Of a DNA stretch of 64,000 nucleotides, positions 44,616-55,483 are shown piece by piece. Source of the DNA: Poa pratensis (taxonomy: Eukaryota > Streptophyta > Magnoliopsida > Poales > Poaceae); NCBI GenBank assembly GCA_947311845.1, contig CAMZMU010000111.1, forward strand, positions 9,118,626 to 9,182,625, given 5' to 3'. The number at the start of each line of letters is the position of its first letter. Position 1 is the first letter of the stretch. The notes below the pieces were generated by a model that was not told the origin of the DNA, searched no databases, and saw only the letters and a program-made list of their open reading frames with translations. The translations under genes were made by a program, and so were the position numbers.

Positions 44616-47035
44616 CTAGGTAAATTTGGTGCGGCGGCACGCCGCACCCGTGGGGTAAATTTCAAATTTGAAATTGTCGACATTTAAAAATTGTGTAGAT
44701 TTGGGAATCGTTGGAATGCAAGAGAGTTTTTGGTTCAAACTTGTGTAGATTTTGAAAAGTAGTCAAATTGGAGAGGTATGTAGATTTGTTTTTTTTTTCT
44801 AATGGTAGTAAAATGGTTAGATTTGGAGGGCAGTTGAAATTTTTAAATATTCAAAATTTGAAAGTCTGCTTTCGGAACTTGTTTAGATTGCGAAATTGTT
44901 GAAATTCAAAAAATGTATATGTTGTGAATTGTTTTAAATTAGTTGAAGGGGTCAAATGGGGAAGCTATTTATGTTTGAATTGTTTGCATGTTTAGTAAAT
45001 GCTCAGATTTTGTAGACATGTTGATATATTGGTAATATTTGTGAGTACCGTCGTGCAGTAAAATTCAAACTTGGAAATGTCCTTATTTTAAATGTATGGA
45101 AATTTGAAAATTATAGAAATGCAAAGAGAGCGTAAGTTTGAAAAATTGTTCAGATTTCGGAAAATGTTGTGTGGTAAAATTCAAATTTGGAAATGTCCTT
45201 TTTTTTAAAAAATGTGGAAATTTGGAATTTTTTAAAACTTATATTAATATTTAATCTAGCTTAGTAAGTAGAAGAAATATTATGTGAGAATTTTTAAAAT
45301 GTAATTTAAATACAATCCATAATTGGAGGATATGAATTTGTATTTTTTGCAAATAATGTTTAGAGGAAGTGTATTTGGATTTTCTTGAAATATTGTTCAA
45401 ATTGAAATTTGAAGACATGTTTTTTTTAAGTAGGTATTATTTATTTTTTCTAATCGTTCGGGTGTGTTATGCAAATTTTTCCCGTGGACAGATTCATAAA
45501 TATCGTTTTATTGAACACTTTTTATTTTGCGCAAATTGTCTAAGTACAATGGTCCTACCTGTTAGGAATATAACATTCTTCTGAAAATATTTGTAAAAAT
45601 AATAACATTCACGTTAGTTCGTCTGATGTAGTCAAATATTATCGTTTGCAAAAATATTGTGGTTGAGTTTTTTTCTCTAATGTTTTTTTTGTGTGTGTGT
45701 GAAGAGTTTGAAAATGTGTTAATTTTGATTTTTTTATCATATTATTTGCATTTCTCTGAATAACAAATTTAAGTTAGGTTTTATACGATTTTCAGCATTT
45801 TATTGTAATTGTGGAAGTTATGACATGTAGGACCGACACGTAAAGCTTTTTTCTTTTTCTTTTTTTCATTCAAATTTTTTTGTTCTGGTGGACAGATTCA
45901 CAAATATCGTTTTTCTGAACACTTTTTATTTTTTTGCATACTGTTTAAGTGTAATGGTCGTACTTGTTAGGAATATAACAATTTTGTAAAAATATTTTTA
46001 TAAATAATAACATTCGTGTTAGTTCGTCTGATGTAGTCAAATATTATCGTATGCAAAGTATTGTGGTTTTTTTAATACAATTTTTTTGTGAAGAGTTTGA
46101 AAATGTGCTAAATTTGAAATTTTTCGTTATGTTATTTTGTATTTTCTGAATAACAAATTAAAAGTTATGATTTTTTACAATTTTCAGCATTTTTAGTGTA
46201 TTTGTGGAAGTTATGACATGTAGGACCCACACGTCAGTTTTTTTTTAAAAAAATTCGAAAAATTGTCCGTGAAAATGGAGGAGGCTGACAGCGCGGGCCC
46301 GCGCTGTCGTCATCGTGTGACGTCATCCACCGGCGGCGGCGGGCCGTGGAGAGCTCGCGCTGCAGCACGCGAGCACGCGCGCCGTTCTGGGTACGCGGGG
46401 CTCGGCAGAGGAGATGCAGGGGAGGCGGAGGGGCGGCGCAGCGGACCATATGGTCGCTGGACTCGCCGCCGGCGAGTTAAGAGGTGGCGGCGGACGGCGA
46501 GGAAGGCGGGGACGATTTCGCCGCGGATAGGACGTCCCGGCACGCGGCGTTCGGCGAGGAGGGAGGGGAAGCGACGTCGGAGGTCGCCGTGGTCGTCGAT
46601 CTGGAGGAGAGCAGCGATGCGGCGGTGGAGCGCGTCGGCGGCCGCGGCGAGCTCGGCGCCGCGCGGGAGAGAGGAAGGAGAAGGGGGATGTGCCGCCGTT
46701 TTGCAAGAAAGTCCCTGCAGTTTTCGTAATTCGGAAATTAGTCATTCGACGTGCAATGATCGGGACTGCTCCGCTATTTCCTGTAAGTAGAGGATCCTTT
46801 CTGTAAAAACGTCGAGCGGACTGTTTGTTTATCGTCCGATCGAAGATGGACGGCGCGGAGTGCCTCTGGCACTGTAGATGTGCAAAACTGTAGCTAGAAC
46901 AGTGTGGGGGGGGGGGGGGGGGGGGGGAGACGTGGGTCAATCTGGGCCGTCCGTTCCGCGATCGGACGGCGCTAAAAAGGTGGCGACGTGGAGGCAACGT
47001 CCGGAGGGCTAACCAGGTTAGCTTTGATATATTGA
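44616..47035 (-). mobile_element. Non-autonomous Helitron
   Basis: On the minus strand it starts TCAATATATCAAAGCTAACC at 47035 and ends CTAG at 44616. Close to the end is a hairpin with perfect 9-bp arms GGTGCGGCG/CGCCGCACC (44628-44648). Host A and T flank the ends. The body 44660-46250 is AT-rich with many AAATTTGAAAT-like tracts. The 5' third (46260-47000) is GC-rich and holds a 22-base G run. Open frames in the GC-rich part run on both strands, have no recognisable domain and are not annotated as genes. Confidence 0.7.
46906..46927 (+). repeat. G homopolymer in Helitron
   Basis: A run of 22 G, the longest homopolymer noticed in the window. Its exact length is unlikely to be reliable in assembled sequence. 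Confidence 0.85.
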
Positions 47036-47092
47036 TAGATCTATATCTATCTATCTATTCGTCATTTGGGCGCCACGACTCAGATGCTCTTA

Positions 47093-48546
47093 GGATGACT
47101 CCAACGGGGCGACCCATCGAGTCCGCGCGCGTCCGTTCCTGTCCGCGGGAGCCAAAAACACGGCCCAACGGCGCGAAGCAAACGGACCGCGGTCCGTTTT
47201 TTGGTCCGCCGCGACGCATTCCTGGCCCAAATTTGGGTCAACCGATGCGTCGGGCCCGGACGCGAGCGGACCGTTCCTGCATCCTCCCCGTGTCCGCCCT
47301 GGCCCCGCGTGTCATCGACCCCAACGGCCACCTATCCGTAATAACTGTGGGCGGTGAGCTGTATAAATCGCGCCGGCCGGCCAAACCCTAGGGCACAAAC
47401 CTAGCACTCCTCCCCAATCGCGCCGGCCGCCAAACCCTAGCCACGGCGGCCACCATCTCCAAGCTCAGATCCACGCGCCGGAATGGATCCGCCGCCGCCG
47501 CATCTGGTGGACGAGGCCGAGCGAGCGCGTATGAGAGCGCGCGGGCGCTATCGCGGCAGCTTCTCGCGCCGGATGGCGACCAGCCCGGCATGGGCCGGCA
47601 TGATTCCCCAGCCGCCGGCGTCCGCGCCTGACGGACGCCCAGAGGAGTGCGGTGGAGGCGGCGTTCGCGGACTGCGCCGACAGCGACGAAGAAGAGTACG
47701 CCGCCGGTGTCGCGGCGGCTGCTGTCGCGGCGGCCGGTGTCGCGGGGGATGGCGCGCCGCCGAGCCTCCCATTGACGTGGGCGGCCCTGCTCACATCACC
47801 GAGGAGGAGGCGGTGGATATAGCCCACATGCAGCTGAACGCGCAGAGGGCGGCCGCGTTCATCTCCGCCGCGCGCGGCTGTGCCGACGCTGCAGTGGAGG
47901 AGGAGATGAAGCAAATGCGCCACGCCGAAGAGTCCAAGAAGCGCGCGGCGAGGCGCAAACGGCACCGGAGGCCTTGGCGGCGGCCGAGGCCGCGAAAGGA
48001 GCAGGCAGCTCCGCCTGATGTCAGCTCCACCGCGAAAGGAGCCGAGGCCGTGGCCGCCTATGTGTGGTTCATTTTCCACTAATACCGGCACCCGCTACGT
48101 GTTTCGTAGCTACAAAATGATCAAAGAAGATTGAGTCAGCCAGCCCTGGCTGGCCATGGGCGCGATGAAGGAAGAGCCAGCAAGTCCGTTGCAGAACGGG
48201 CATGCTGCGTGACGTTTCTCAAGGCCGCAGCCCCTCTTTGATCTTCCCCCTTGCCGGCCGGTGGTCGGTTATTAATTTCCTTCAAGTTTAGGTTTAGGTT
48301 TTAGGGTTTAATGTTAGGAGAAGGTCCTAGATTTAACTATGTAATTTCAGTTTCTAAATGTAATCCTAGTATTAAAAAAAAAGTTTAGGAAATAAAAGTG
48401 ACAAGCGGACTCAATGCGTCGGCCCCGTTGGAGGCACTGGCCAGAAAGGGGCGGACATGGGCCGAACGCGCGTCCGTTCCCCGACCCAAACGGACAAAAC
48501 GCGGACCGAACGCGCGTCCGTTTAGGTCGGCCCGTTGGAGTCATCC
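47093..48546 (+). mobile_element. Harbinger-like non-autonomous element, complete
   Basis: The terminal inverted repeats GGATGACTCCAACGGGGCG and its near-perfect complement at 48528-48546 are flanked by TTA on both sides (47090-47092 and 48547-48549). The 1454-bp body has a promoter-like part with GTATAAAT near 47361 and one ORF. It has no transposase, so it would need one supplied in trans. It belongs to the same family as the disrupted relic at 6050-7733. Confidence 0.85.
47483..48082 (+). CDS. ORF of unknown function in the Harbinger-like element
   Basis: A 199-codon frame starts MDPPPPHLVDEAERARMRAR and continues with GSFSRRMATSPAWAGMIPQP. The same start is recognisable in the relic near 6060-6210 and 7370, so it is a property of the transposon family rather than a host gene. 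After about residue 50 the frame seems to shift: the Asp/Glu/Ala-rich segment expected from composition lies in another frame around 47650-47800. The last third is Ala/Arg/Lys-rich. I cannot assign a function. A TATA-like GTATAAAT lies about 120 bp upstream. Confidence 0.45.
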   Translation: MDPPPPHLVDEAERARMRARGRYRGSFSRRMATSPAWAGMIPQPPASAPDGRPEECGGGGVRGLRRQRRRRVRRRCRGGCCRGGRCRGGWRAAEPPIDVGGPAHITEEEAVDIAHMQLNAQRAAAFISAARGCADAAVEEEMKQMRHAEESKKRAARRKRHRRPWRRPRPRKEQAAPPDVSSTAKGAEAVAAYVWFIFH

Positions 48547-48549
48547 TTA

Positions 48550-50103
48550 GGTTTAGGTTTGACCATCTGACCAACCAACGAGTGGCCGTCCGCCCTTGAG
48601 TGCGCCGCGCCCTGCCTTCATCGTGACAAGGGAGACCGCATCATCGTGTTCAACCCACGTGCCAGGCCGCTCGAGCACACGCGCGCGTTGAAACTTCCTC
48701 GCCCACACGCTCCCATTTAACTTCCTGGTAAACCATCACCCAGCACAGCAGCAAGTCCACCCCAATTACTAACTATATCAAAGCCGGCCGGATCCGCGAG
48801 CTGTCAGCGCTCCGGTTACTGTAGAAAATGAACAGTGTTGAACAATACCTGCCGCTGTTTTGCACAAAAACCACTGCGTTTTACTAAATTTGCACATAGG
48901 TCCTTCGTACATAAAGCCTGAACCCTAACCCTAGCTCGCAGCATGCCCTCATTTCCCCACCCGAGCAGCCAGGGACGGCCCGTCCCGTCCCGCCTCGCCG
49001 CCGCCACTTCCACGTCGCCGTCTCTCCTCCGGCGGCATGGAAAGGAGGCCGACGACCGCCGGCGACTGCCCCGCCGCCGCACCACCTCCGGCCGCCGGCG
49101 CCGCCTCCAGCCCCGGCCGCCCGCGCCGCGGTGGGGCCCGTCCCTGCCATGCTCCTCCACGTCTGCCTTCTGCCATGCTCGCCCACGGCCGTGTCCTTCC
49201 GGGGTCGCTGCCGGTCGCTCCCGTGCTCGGCTTCCACCCGCCGTGCTCGACCTTCCCCTAATCGAGGCTGCGGTAAAAACTGCTCCTATTTGATTCGTCT
49301 TTCCTTTTTTACCGAGATTTGCTCCTCCTCCCTCACTTCCACTCCCCATTATTTCTCATCTTCAGGTCACGAGGGGTCTGGCATCTCCATCTCCGGGAGG
49401 AGAGCAGGACGAACCCACGCCGCTGTGTCTCTCATTACTCGAGTCTGAGGTAAAAACTGATTTGATTTGTCTTTTCTTTTTACCTAGATTTGCTAATACT
49501 TTCTCTCTTCCAATCCCCATAATTTCTCATCTTCGATTATGCAGATGTTTTTGTACCTACTGACCTGCAGCATCAAGTGGGCTGCAAGGAGATCCCATTC
49601 TCATGACGTATGACATGTTGTGTTCTCACTCTGCACCGCCCTTCTCTCTCCATAAAAGGTACCTGCTAGATTCATCTTGCGCCCTGCTTCAGTTTACATC
49701 AGTCGCAGTAGCCATTGGCAGCCTGCAAATCTAGCATGGGCTGGAGTTAATTAGTGGGTTTGCATATTTGCAGTGCAGGCAGGATGAAGATCGATTGGTG
49801 TCTATATTATTCCTGGTGACGTGAGGCAGTATGCTCAAGTATAGGTAATTTTCCCCCAGATTTTTCAATACAGTGCATTTTGTTTCCAATGGCATCCATC
49901 TGGTTTTGAGTGGTATATTGCTTATTTTATCAAATCATGTGTGTAAACTCAGATGTGCAGTCCATCTTTGCACTCAGATATTCCACTTTGTCTAGCAATT
50001 GTTCTATACAAAAAAAATGGGTTTTGCGCACCAGATTCTGTTGTTTATACAAAAATTATAGTTTTCTGATTTGCTGCCTACTGTTTTTGCTTCACCGTGC
50101 TAG
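48550..50103. other. Region without a recognised gene; possible Helitron 5' end and duplicated intron-like blocks
   Basis: Around 48766 the sequence TTACTAACTATATCAAAGCC resembles the 5' ends of the Helitrons in this window. It is followed by a TTACTGTAG...CTGTTTTGCAC...GGTCC arrangement also seen near the 5' ends of the 44616 and 60457 Helitrons. A GC-rich stretch (48940-49260) has open frames on several strands with no recognised domain. Two similar blocks, each with a GGTAAAAACTG start and a CAG end (49273-49365 and 49450-49544), look like a tandemly duplicated intron with about 84 bp between. Confidence 0.4.
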
Positions 50104-50590
50104 GACTTCAGAAAAAGCTGAAGAGGACAAGAAGCAACGCCTTTAGAAGGTGCAGTTCTGTCTCACTGGTTTTGAAATGTCACACATTAAAAAGTAAATA
50201 TGATTTGCTGACAAGTTTTGCTGTGAAGAAGATATGACTATGCTACTGGTATGCTATTGTCATTTTGTTCAATAGGCTAATTTCTGACTTGGATTACTTG
50301 CAGGCGCTATACTGGTTCAGAAAATTATTAGCTGTTGAAACTGTCATGGGGAACCTGCGGCTTGATGGGTACACTGCTTGTGATCAGGATGGAGGTATTA
50401 AGGTTCCACTTGCCTATGCTGAAGGTAATTTGCAGTTATAGTGAAGTAGTCTTTAGTATTTTATCTGGTTCTCCATTGTCATGAAAAAATACATGAATTT
50501 GCAGATGGTGTATCTAATGCTGATTTAGTACTCTTAGTAAGCAACTAGACCAACAACAAGCAACACCCTTGCCTGAGAATGGTACCAATG
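50104..50590 (+). pseudogene. Leishmanolysin-like (peptidase M8) gene fragment, three exons
   Basis: Three exon-like pieces have splice borders in agreeing phases: 50104-50149, 50304-50424 and 50505 to about 50590. They encode AEEDKKQRL, then WFRKLLAVETVMGNLRLDGY and TACDQDGGIKVPLAYAE, then DGVSNADLVLLV. This order matches the region just before the zinc site of plant leishmanolysin-like metalloproteases. A TAG interrupts the first piece, another follows LLVSN, and a frameshift leads into RPTTSNTLA. The zinc-binding HExxH region is absent downstream, so the gene is truncated and inactive. It may be a captured fragment. Confidence 0.65.
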
Positions 50591-51761
50591 GGGTCGTGCA
50601 ATACTGCAATTGCAGGTTCGTTAACCCCCTCACATTCATATGAAAGTATTAACGTGTGGGATAATCTAATGCTGTTTTGTATTTAGAAGAGAAACTACCT
50701 TTTAGTTCACGCTTTACCATTTTCTTGGTTTATAGATTTTACGTTCTGGTTGGCAAACTTGATTGTGTTTCATCTATTAGTTAATGTTTGCATGAATCAT
50801 GATGGATTTCAGGTTTGCATGATCTGGCAGCTGGTACATCTGGAAGTAAATGTGCTAAACAAGGTGCCGGTCACACAACAAGCTGCTCCCCTACGAAGTT
50901 AATCCACCACGGCAGTGGGTCCAAGTCTCATATGATGTTGTCAGCTTGTGAGACGTTGGGCGAGACCAAAAGTCCATCTGAACATCTTCTCCACCTTATT
51001 TCTTAGTGTACAGGTCAGTACAGATTCATTTCTTATTGCCTCCATTCTTTCATTTTACTATTTGTGTTTCCTGCTAATTATTCTATCTGAAAGTTGCTAT
51101 ATGTTTGATCCATAATAGTTATGTTGGTTAGTATTTCTAATTATTTTTGTAAATATGGTTCCACTTCGAATTTCCTTTACTATCATTCTTATGATTTTTT
51201 TTACAAATTATATCATTTTTGCTACGTGCATTATGCAAGTGTTCTATGTGTCCTTTACACTCATGTCTCCTACAGGAAATGCTCATGTCGTTCTTTTTTA
51301 AAGTCATAATATGTCTTATGGAAATTACATTTTGTCACGACATTTTTTACTCTTTCTTTGATGTATGGAACACTATCAATTTTTCCAACGTTGTATCATG
51401 CTTCAGCTTTTTCCTCTGTCCTTATGCCTTACGTGCATATCACTTCTGTTATGCTAGACTACATATGCATAGGTAATGTCCTTAGATGCAGATGTTACAT
51501 ATTTTTAAAATCATATCATCTTTATTTCATACAACTTTCTGTTCATATGGTGTTGAACCACAATTTTTTTCCTTCCACAAACTAGGAGGCGTGTGGCCTG
51601 CCCCTAAATTTAGTCAATATCCACTTTTCCCTGATTTCTTTTCTGAAGATCATAAACCAGTATAGTTATTTAATTGATTTTTGTTCCATGTCATTTGTTT
51701 GATCCAGAAATCAAATGAGTATGAAACTCGTTCCAACCAAAAACGAAGCAAAATCCTCCAT
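50591..51761. other. AT-rich region upstream of the TTG1-like gene
   Basis: An exon-like open stretch at 50815-51006 after a TTTCAG has no recognised similarity. The rest is AT-rich. No convincing TATA box or GC-rich leader was seen immediately upstream of 51762. Confidence 0.4.
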
Positions 51762-52831
51762 ATGGACCACCCGAAGTCGCCGCCATCGACGGCCGCCTCG
51801 CGGCGGGGGCGGACACGGCGCCGAACCCGCACGCCTTCACCTGCGAGCTCCCGCACTCGATCTACGCGCTGGCCTTCTGCCCCTCGGCGCCCGTCCTCGC
51901 CGCCGGCAGCTTCCTCGAGGACCTCCACAATCGGGTCTCCTTCCTCTCCTTCGACTCCGTGCACCCCTCCGCCGCCTCCTTCCGCGCCGTCCCGTCCCTC
52001 TCCTTCGACCACCCTTACCCGCCCACCAAGCTCCAGTTTAACCCGCGCGCCGCCGCCACGCCCCTCCTTGCCTCCTCCTCCGACTCCCTCCGCCTCTGGC
52101 ACGCCCCGCTCGACGACCTCTCCCACTCCGCCCCCGCCCCAGAGCTCCGCTCCGTCCTCGACAACCGCAAGGCCTCCGCCTCCGAGTTCTCCGCGCCCCT
52201 CACCTCCTTCGACTGGAACGAGATCGAGCCCCGACGCATCGGGACCGCCTCCATCGACACCACCTGCACCGTCTGGGACATCGAGCGCGGCGTCGTCGAG
52301 ACGCAGCTCATCGCACACGACAAGGCCGTGCACGACATCGCCTGGGGGGAAGCCGGGGTCTTTGCCTCCGTCTCCGCAGATGGCTCCGTCCGCGTCTTTG
52401 ATCTACGGGACAAGGAGCACTCCACCATCGTCTACGAGAGCCCACGCCCAGACACGCCGCTCCTCAGGCTCGCCTGGAACCGCTATGACCTACGGTACAT
52501 GGCCGCCCTGCTCATGGACAGCAGCGCCGTCGTTGTGCTCGACATACGCGCGCCCGGGGTGCCCGTGGCCGAGCTGCACCGCCACGGGGGATGCGTCAAC
52601 GCGGTCGCGTGGGCACCACAGGCCACGAGACACCTCTGCTCGGCGGGGGACGACGGGCAGGCGCTGATTTGGGAGCTGCCTGAGACGGCGGCGGCGGTGC
52701 CTGCCGAAGGGATTGATCCAGTTCTTGTTTATGACGCCGGTGCGGAGATAAACCAGCTGCAATGGGTGGCCGGACACCCTGACTGGATGGGAATTGCCAT
52801 CGAGAACAAGGTCCAGCTTCTCCGGGTCTGA
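51762..52831 (+). CDS. TTG1: TTG1-type WD40 repeat regulator with a frame break near the start
   Basis: The frame 51959-52831 gives 291 residues with high similarity to plant TTG1 proteins: [94 protein letters not shown] and the terminal [11 protein letters not shown]1 is the WD40 scaffold of MYB-bHLH-WD40 complexes that control anthocyanin, proanthocyanidin and epidermal cell fate. The same frame extends upstream through [18 protein letters not shown], the expected N-terminus, to a GGA codon directly after ATG 51762, but that ATG is in another frame. The span 51762-52831 is 1070 bases, one short of 357 codons. A one-base loss right after the ATG would explain this. As it stands, translation would start at Met 51959 and lack about 65 residues, or be frameshifted. 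Confidence 0.88.
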
Positions 52832-55257
52832 CAAGGTTGGTTCCATTTGTAAGTTTTGGTTTCACAGTTCTATAGTTTCACTGTTCTATAGTTTCGATTG
52901 ATGGTCGGTCAAGAACTCAAGATCTGCTGTCGGTTCCTCTAAGAAATAAGCTATATTGATTAATGCTAACTTTGTTAGATTTAATGAAGGTGATTTGACA
53001 TGTTAATGGATATTGGGCATGTATAACCTCATTGGTGGCAAGCATACTTTTTTTCGGCTATGTTATTTCAGTTGAGGTTCCTCTATAGGACCGTCCCATG
53101 AAGTATAGAATTCGCTATTGTTTATGCATCAAGTCCAGCTTGTGATGAACTGTAGAATGGTTTTCTTTTTCTTCTAAAAGTTGACCACTGATTATAAGTG
53201 TTTGCAAATGATGTGGTTGTGAAAACGACAAAAATGCGAACAAGTGCATCTGTCTGTTATGGATGCATCGAATTACAATAGTCATGTGTAGATGACCAAC
53301 GGGCAATGTCTATGTGGGATTTACAATTGCAATCCTTCTTTGCGAGTTAAGCACAAACCCAGTTTATTTCAAAATCTGAATTTGGATGTTTTGAATTACT
53401 GTTCACCATTATTATTTTTTACTCAGTTATCAGAACAAGCATTTTATGTCTCATCTGTGGTGCTAACTGAACAAGGGTTATGGTCCAACTTCACTTGGAT
53501 CATGAAATCAAGTAGCACACACAAGACCATTTGTAGGAAGCCTTCCTTCATTCACCATGCATTGTTAGTTGTGCCACTGTCATCCTTCTCTCCGTCTTAC
53601 TCAGTGCCGAAAAAATGGAGAAAAGGGCAGTGCCGCTGTATCTGTTAACCACATTAAACTTGGGGAAGATGAACTGGCCTGTCTCTTGAACAATTAACAA
53701 CAAGAAGTCCAGCCACTTCTGAGTCCTGACCATAACCAGGTTCTGAATTGGGGAGCCAAGGCATTTCATGGAGGTTCTGAATTGCTCTTGGTTCATGAGC
53801 TCTACCATATTTTGAGCAACATATATGTTTAAAAGTTCATCATTGATGCAAGATGTGCAATTGTGTTATGTATTCTTATTATTTTACTCTTACCTGGAAC
53901 GTCAGATGCTGCTTATGAATATTTTTCTAACTATGTAGACACATACACTAAAAACATATGATTGAAACAAAAATGTGTTGAGTATTTTAAATTTGGTGGG
54001 TGGACCCTAATAGTGCCTAAGCGACCACCATTCGATATTACATGCGACATAAACTCAAATGGTAAGAACAAACCTGTTGCAATATAAAACTACTCTCAGC
54101 AAGATATACTTGACTTTGACTCCAAAGATAAGAAAAGGTCTATATAATAAAGGCAACTCATAGTAAGTAAAATCCGAGATCTGAAATTCTTTGAGTACCG
54201 CAGCATAATATCCGTATGCTGGTACATTGTTCCAAGTCTAAAGGTAAACACCTGGCGACTAATCATGTACCCTGTTTGCTAAGCTCTTTACAACTGTAAT
54301 ATCACTGATTTGTAGACCTGACATTTCATATCTGATATAAACCACATTTGATATATCTGTACAATGTTATATCTGCGGATACAGTTTATTGACAAAATGC
54401 GGCATAGTGTTCTTCACTACTAGAATGCAGCCGGAGCAATATCCCTAGTTGTTTCTAATGGGAACATCAATCAAACATTAAATGAAGATTTCTCTTTCGG
54501 CTGCCAATTATTTTCTCAATGTTCTGAGTATGTTGCTAACTTCTATATCTAACATGTTTTATGCAGAAAGTTTCCCTGCATGTAGAACATTTCCGAAGAA
54601 CGCTCAAATTCAACGGGAGCTGTGGGATTTCAAACAATCTGTTTACACGTGTCTAGTTGTGGCAACCTCGCATATTTGGTGCACCATTAACATGGAAGAA
54701 GTCATCCTGCTAGCTCTCTCTTGTGAGATGTATTTTGCTACCAAGGAATGATCTTGTGGTCAGCATAGACCTGACTACCTGTGCCTATTGTGATCTCACT
54801 GTGAAGATGGAAATATAGTCTGTAGTAGGGCATCGTTTTTCATTTTTAGCAACGGGGTTTGGAGGTTGGCTCTAGTCTTGTAGTCACTCATTGTTTCGGC
54901 CTTCTTTTCATACTATTTTTTTTCGAATAACACCCTTTCCTGTAATTTGTGTAGTCCACCGACGGTATATGGGTTGTATATTGTGAAAGAACTTTTCGAG
55001 ACATTCATGAGTATCGGCTCGAATATGTTTCAGTTGAAAATTTTACTTGTGACAAAAGCGAGAACTTACAGCTACCAAAGGTGATGTCCCATGGTTCTCA
55101 ATAAATATAAGGGATTTGAGCTGAAAGTTAAAAACGTGGCCTAAGGATTTTTGTTGTTTTGTTTTGTTTTGAACAGAACATAAGTAAACTTCAGGTTTGA
55201 CAAAACAAGGTAAGCATAATGCATTCTATCGGAAAGTGAAAGCTCTCTCAAGTCATA
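52832..55257. other. Intergenic region downstream of the TTG1-like gene
   Basis: AT-rich sequence, probably including the 3' untranslated region of the upstream gene. Short open frames (for example 53548-53808 and 54482-54751) lack recognisable domains. No transposon ends were identified. Confidence 0.5.
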
Positions 55258-55481
55258 CTCTCTCCCGTTTTTTAATATAAGATGTTTTAAGTGTTGTACA
55301 TGTTGTCTAGATACATACTAAAGTGAGTGAACATACACACTTAATCATGTCTATATACATTTGTGTACACATGCATGTGGACAAATGCTAAAACATCTTA
55401 TATTAAAAAACGGAGGGATACATTTGTGTACACATGCATGTGGACAAATGCTAAAACATCTTATATAAAAAACGGAGGGAG
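55258..55481. mobile_element. Stowaway (Tc1/mariner) MITE with internal duplication
   Basis: The left end CTCTCTCCCGTTTTTTAATA and the right end, complement of CTCCCTCCGTTTTTTATATA, form a long inverted repeat continuing through TAAGATGTTTTA. TA lies on both sides. Stowaway MITEs have CTCCCTCCG ends and TA targets. A block of about 63 bp next to the right end (TACATTTGTGTACACATGCA to CGGAGGGA) is present twice in tandem. Confidence 0.85.
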
Positions 55482-55483
55482 TA

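Noticed and set aside
46263..46997. Overlapping long frames on both strands in the GC-rich part of a Helitron
   Set aside because: All are Arg/Ala/Gly-rich shadows of base composition with no domain.
48816..49349. 177-codon minus-strand frame and overlapping plus-strand frames
   Set aside because: They are open in several frames at once because of GC content, with no recognisable protein pattern.
53548..54751. Short frames downstream of the TTG1-like gene
   Set aside because: They have no similarity I recognise, no splice or start context, and ordinary AT-rich surroundings.
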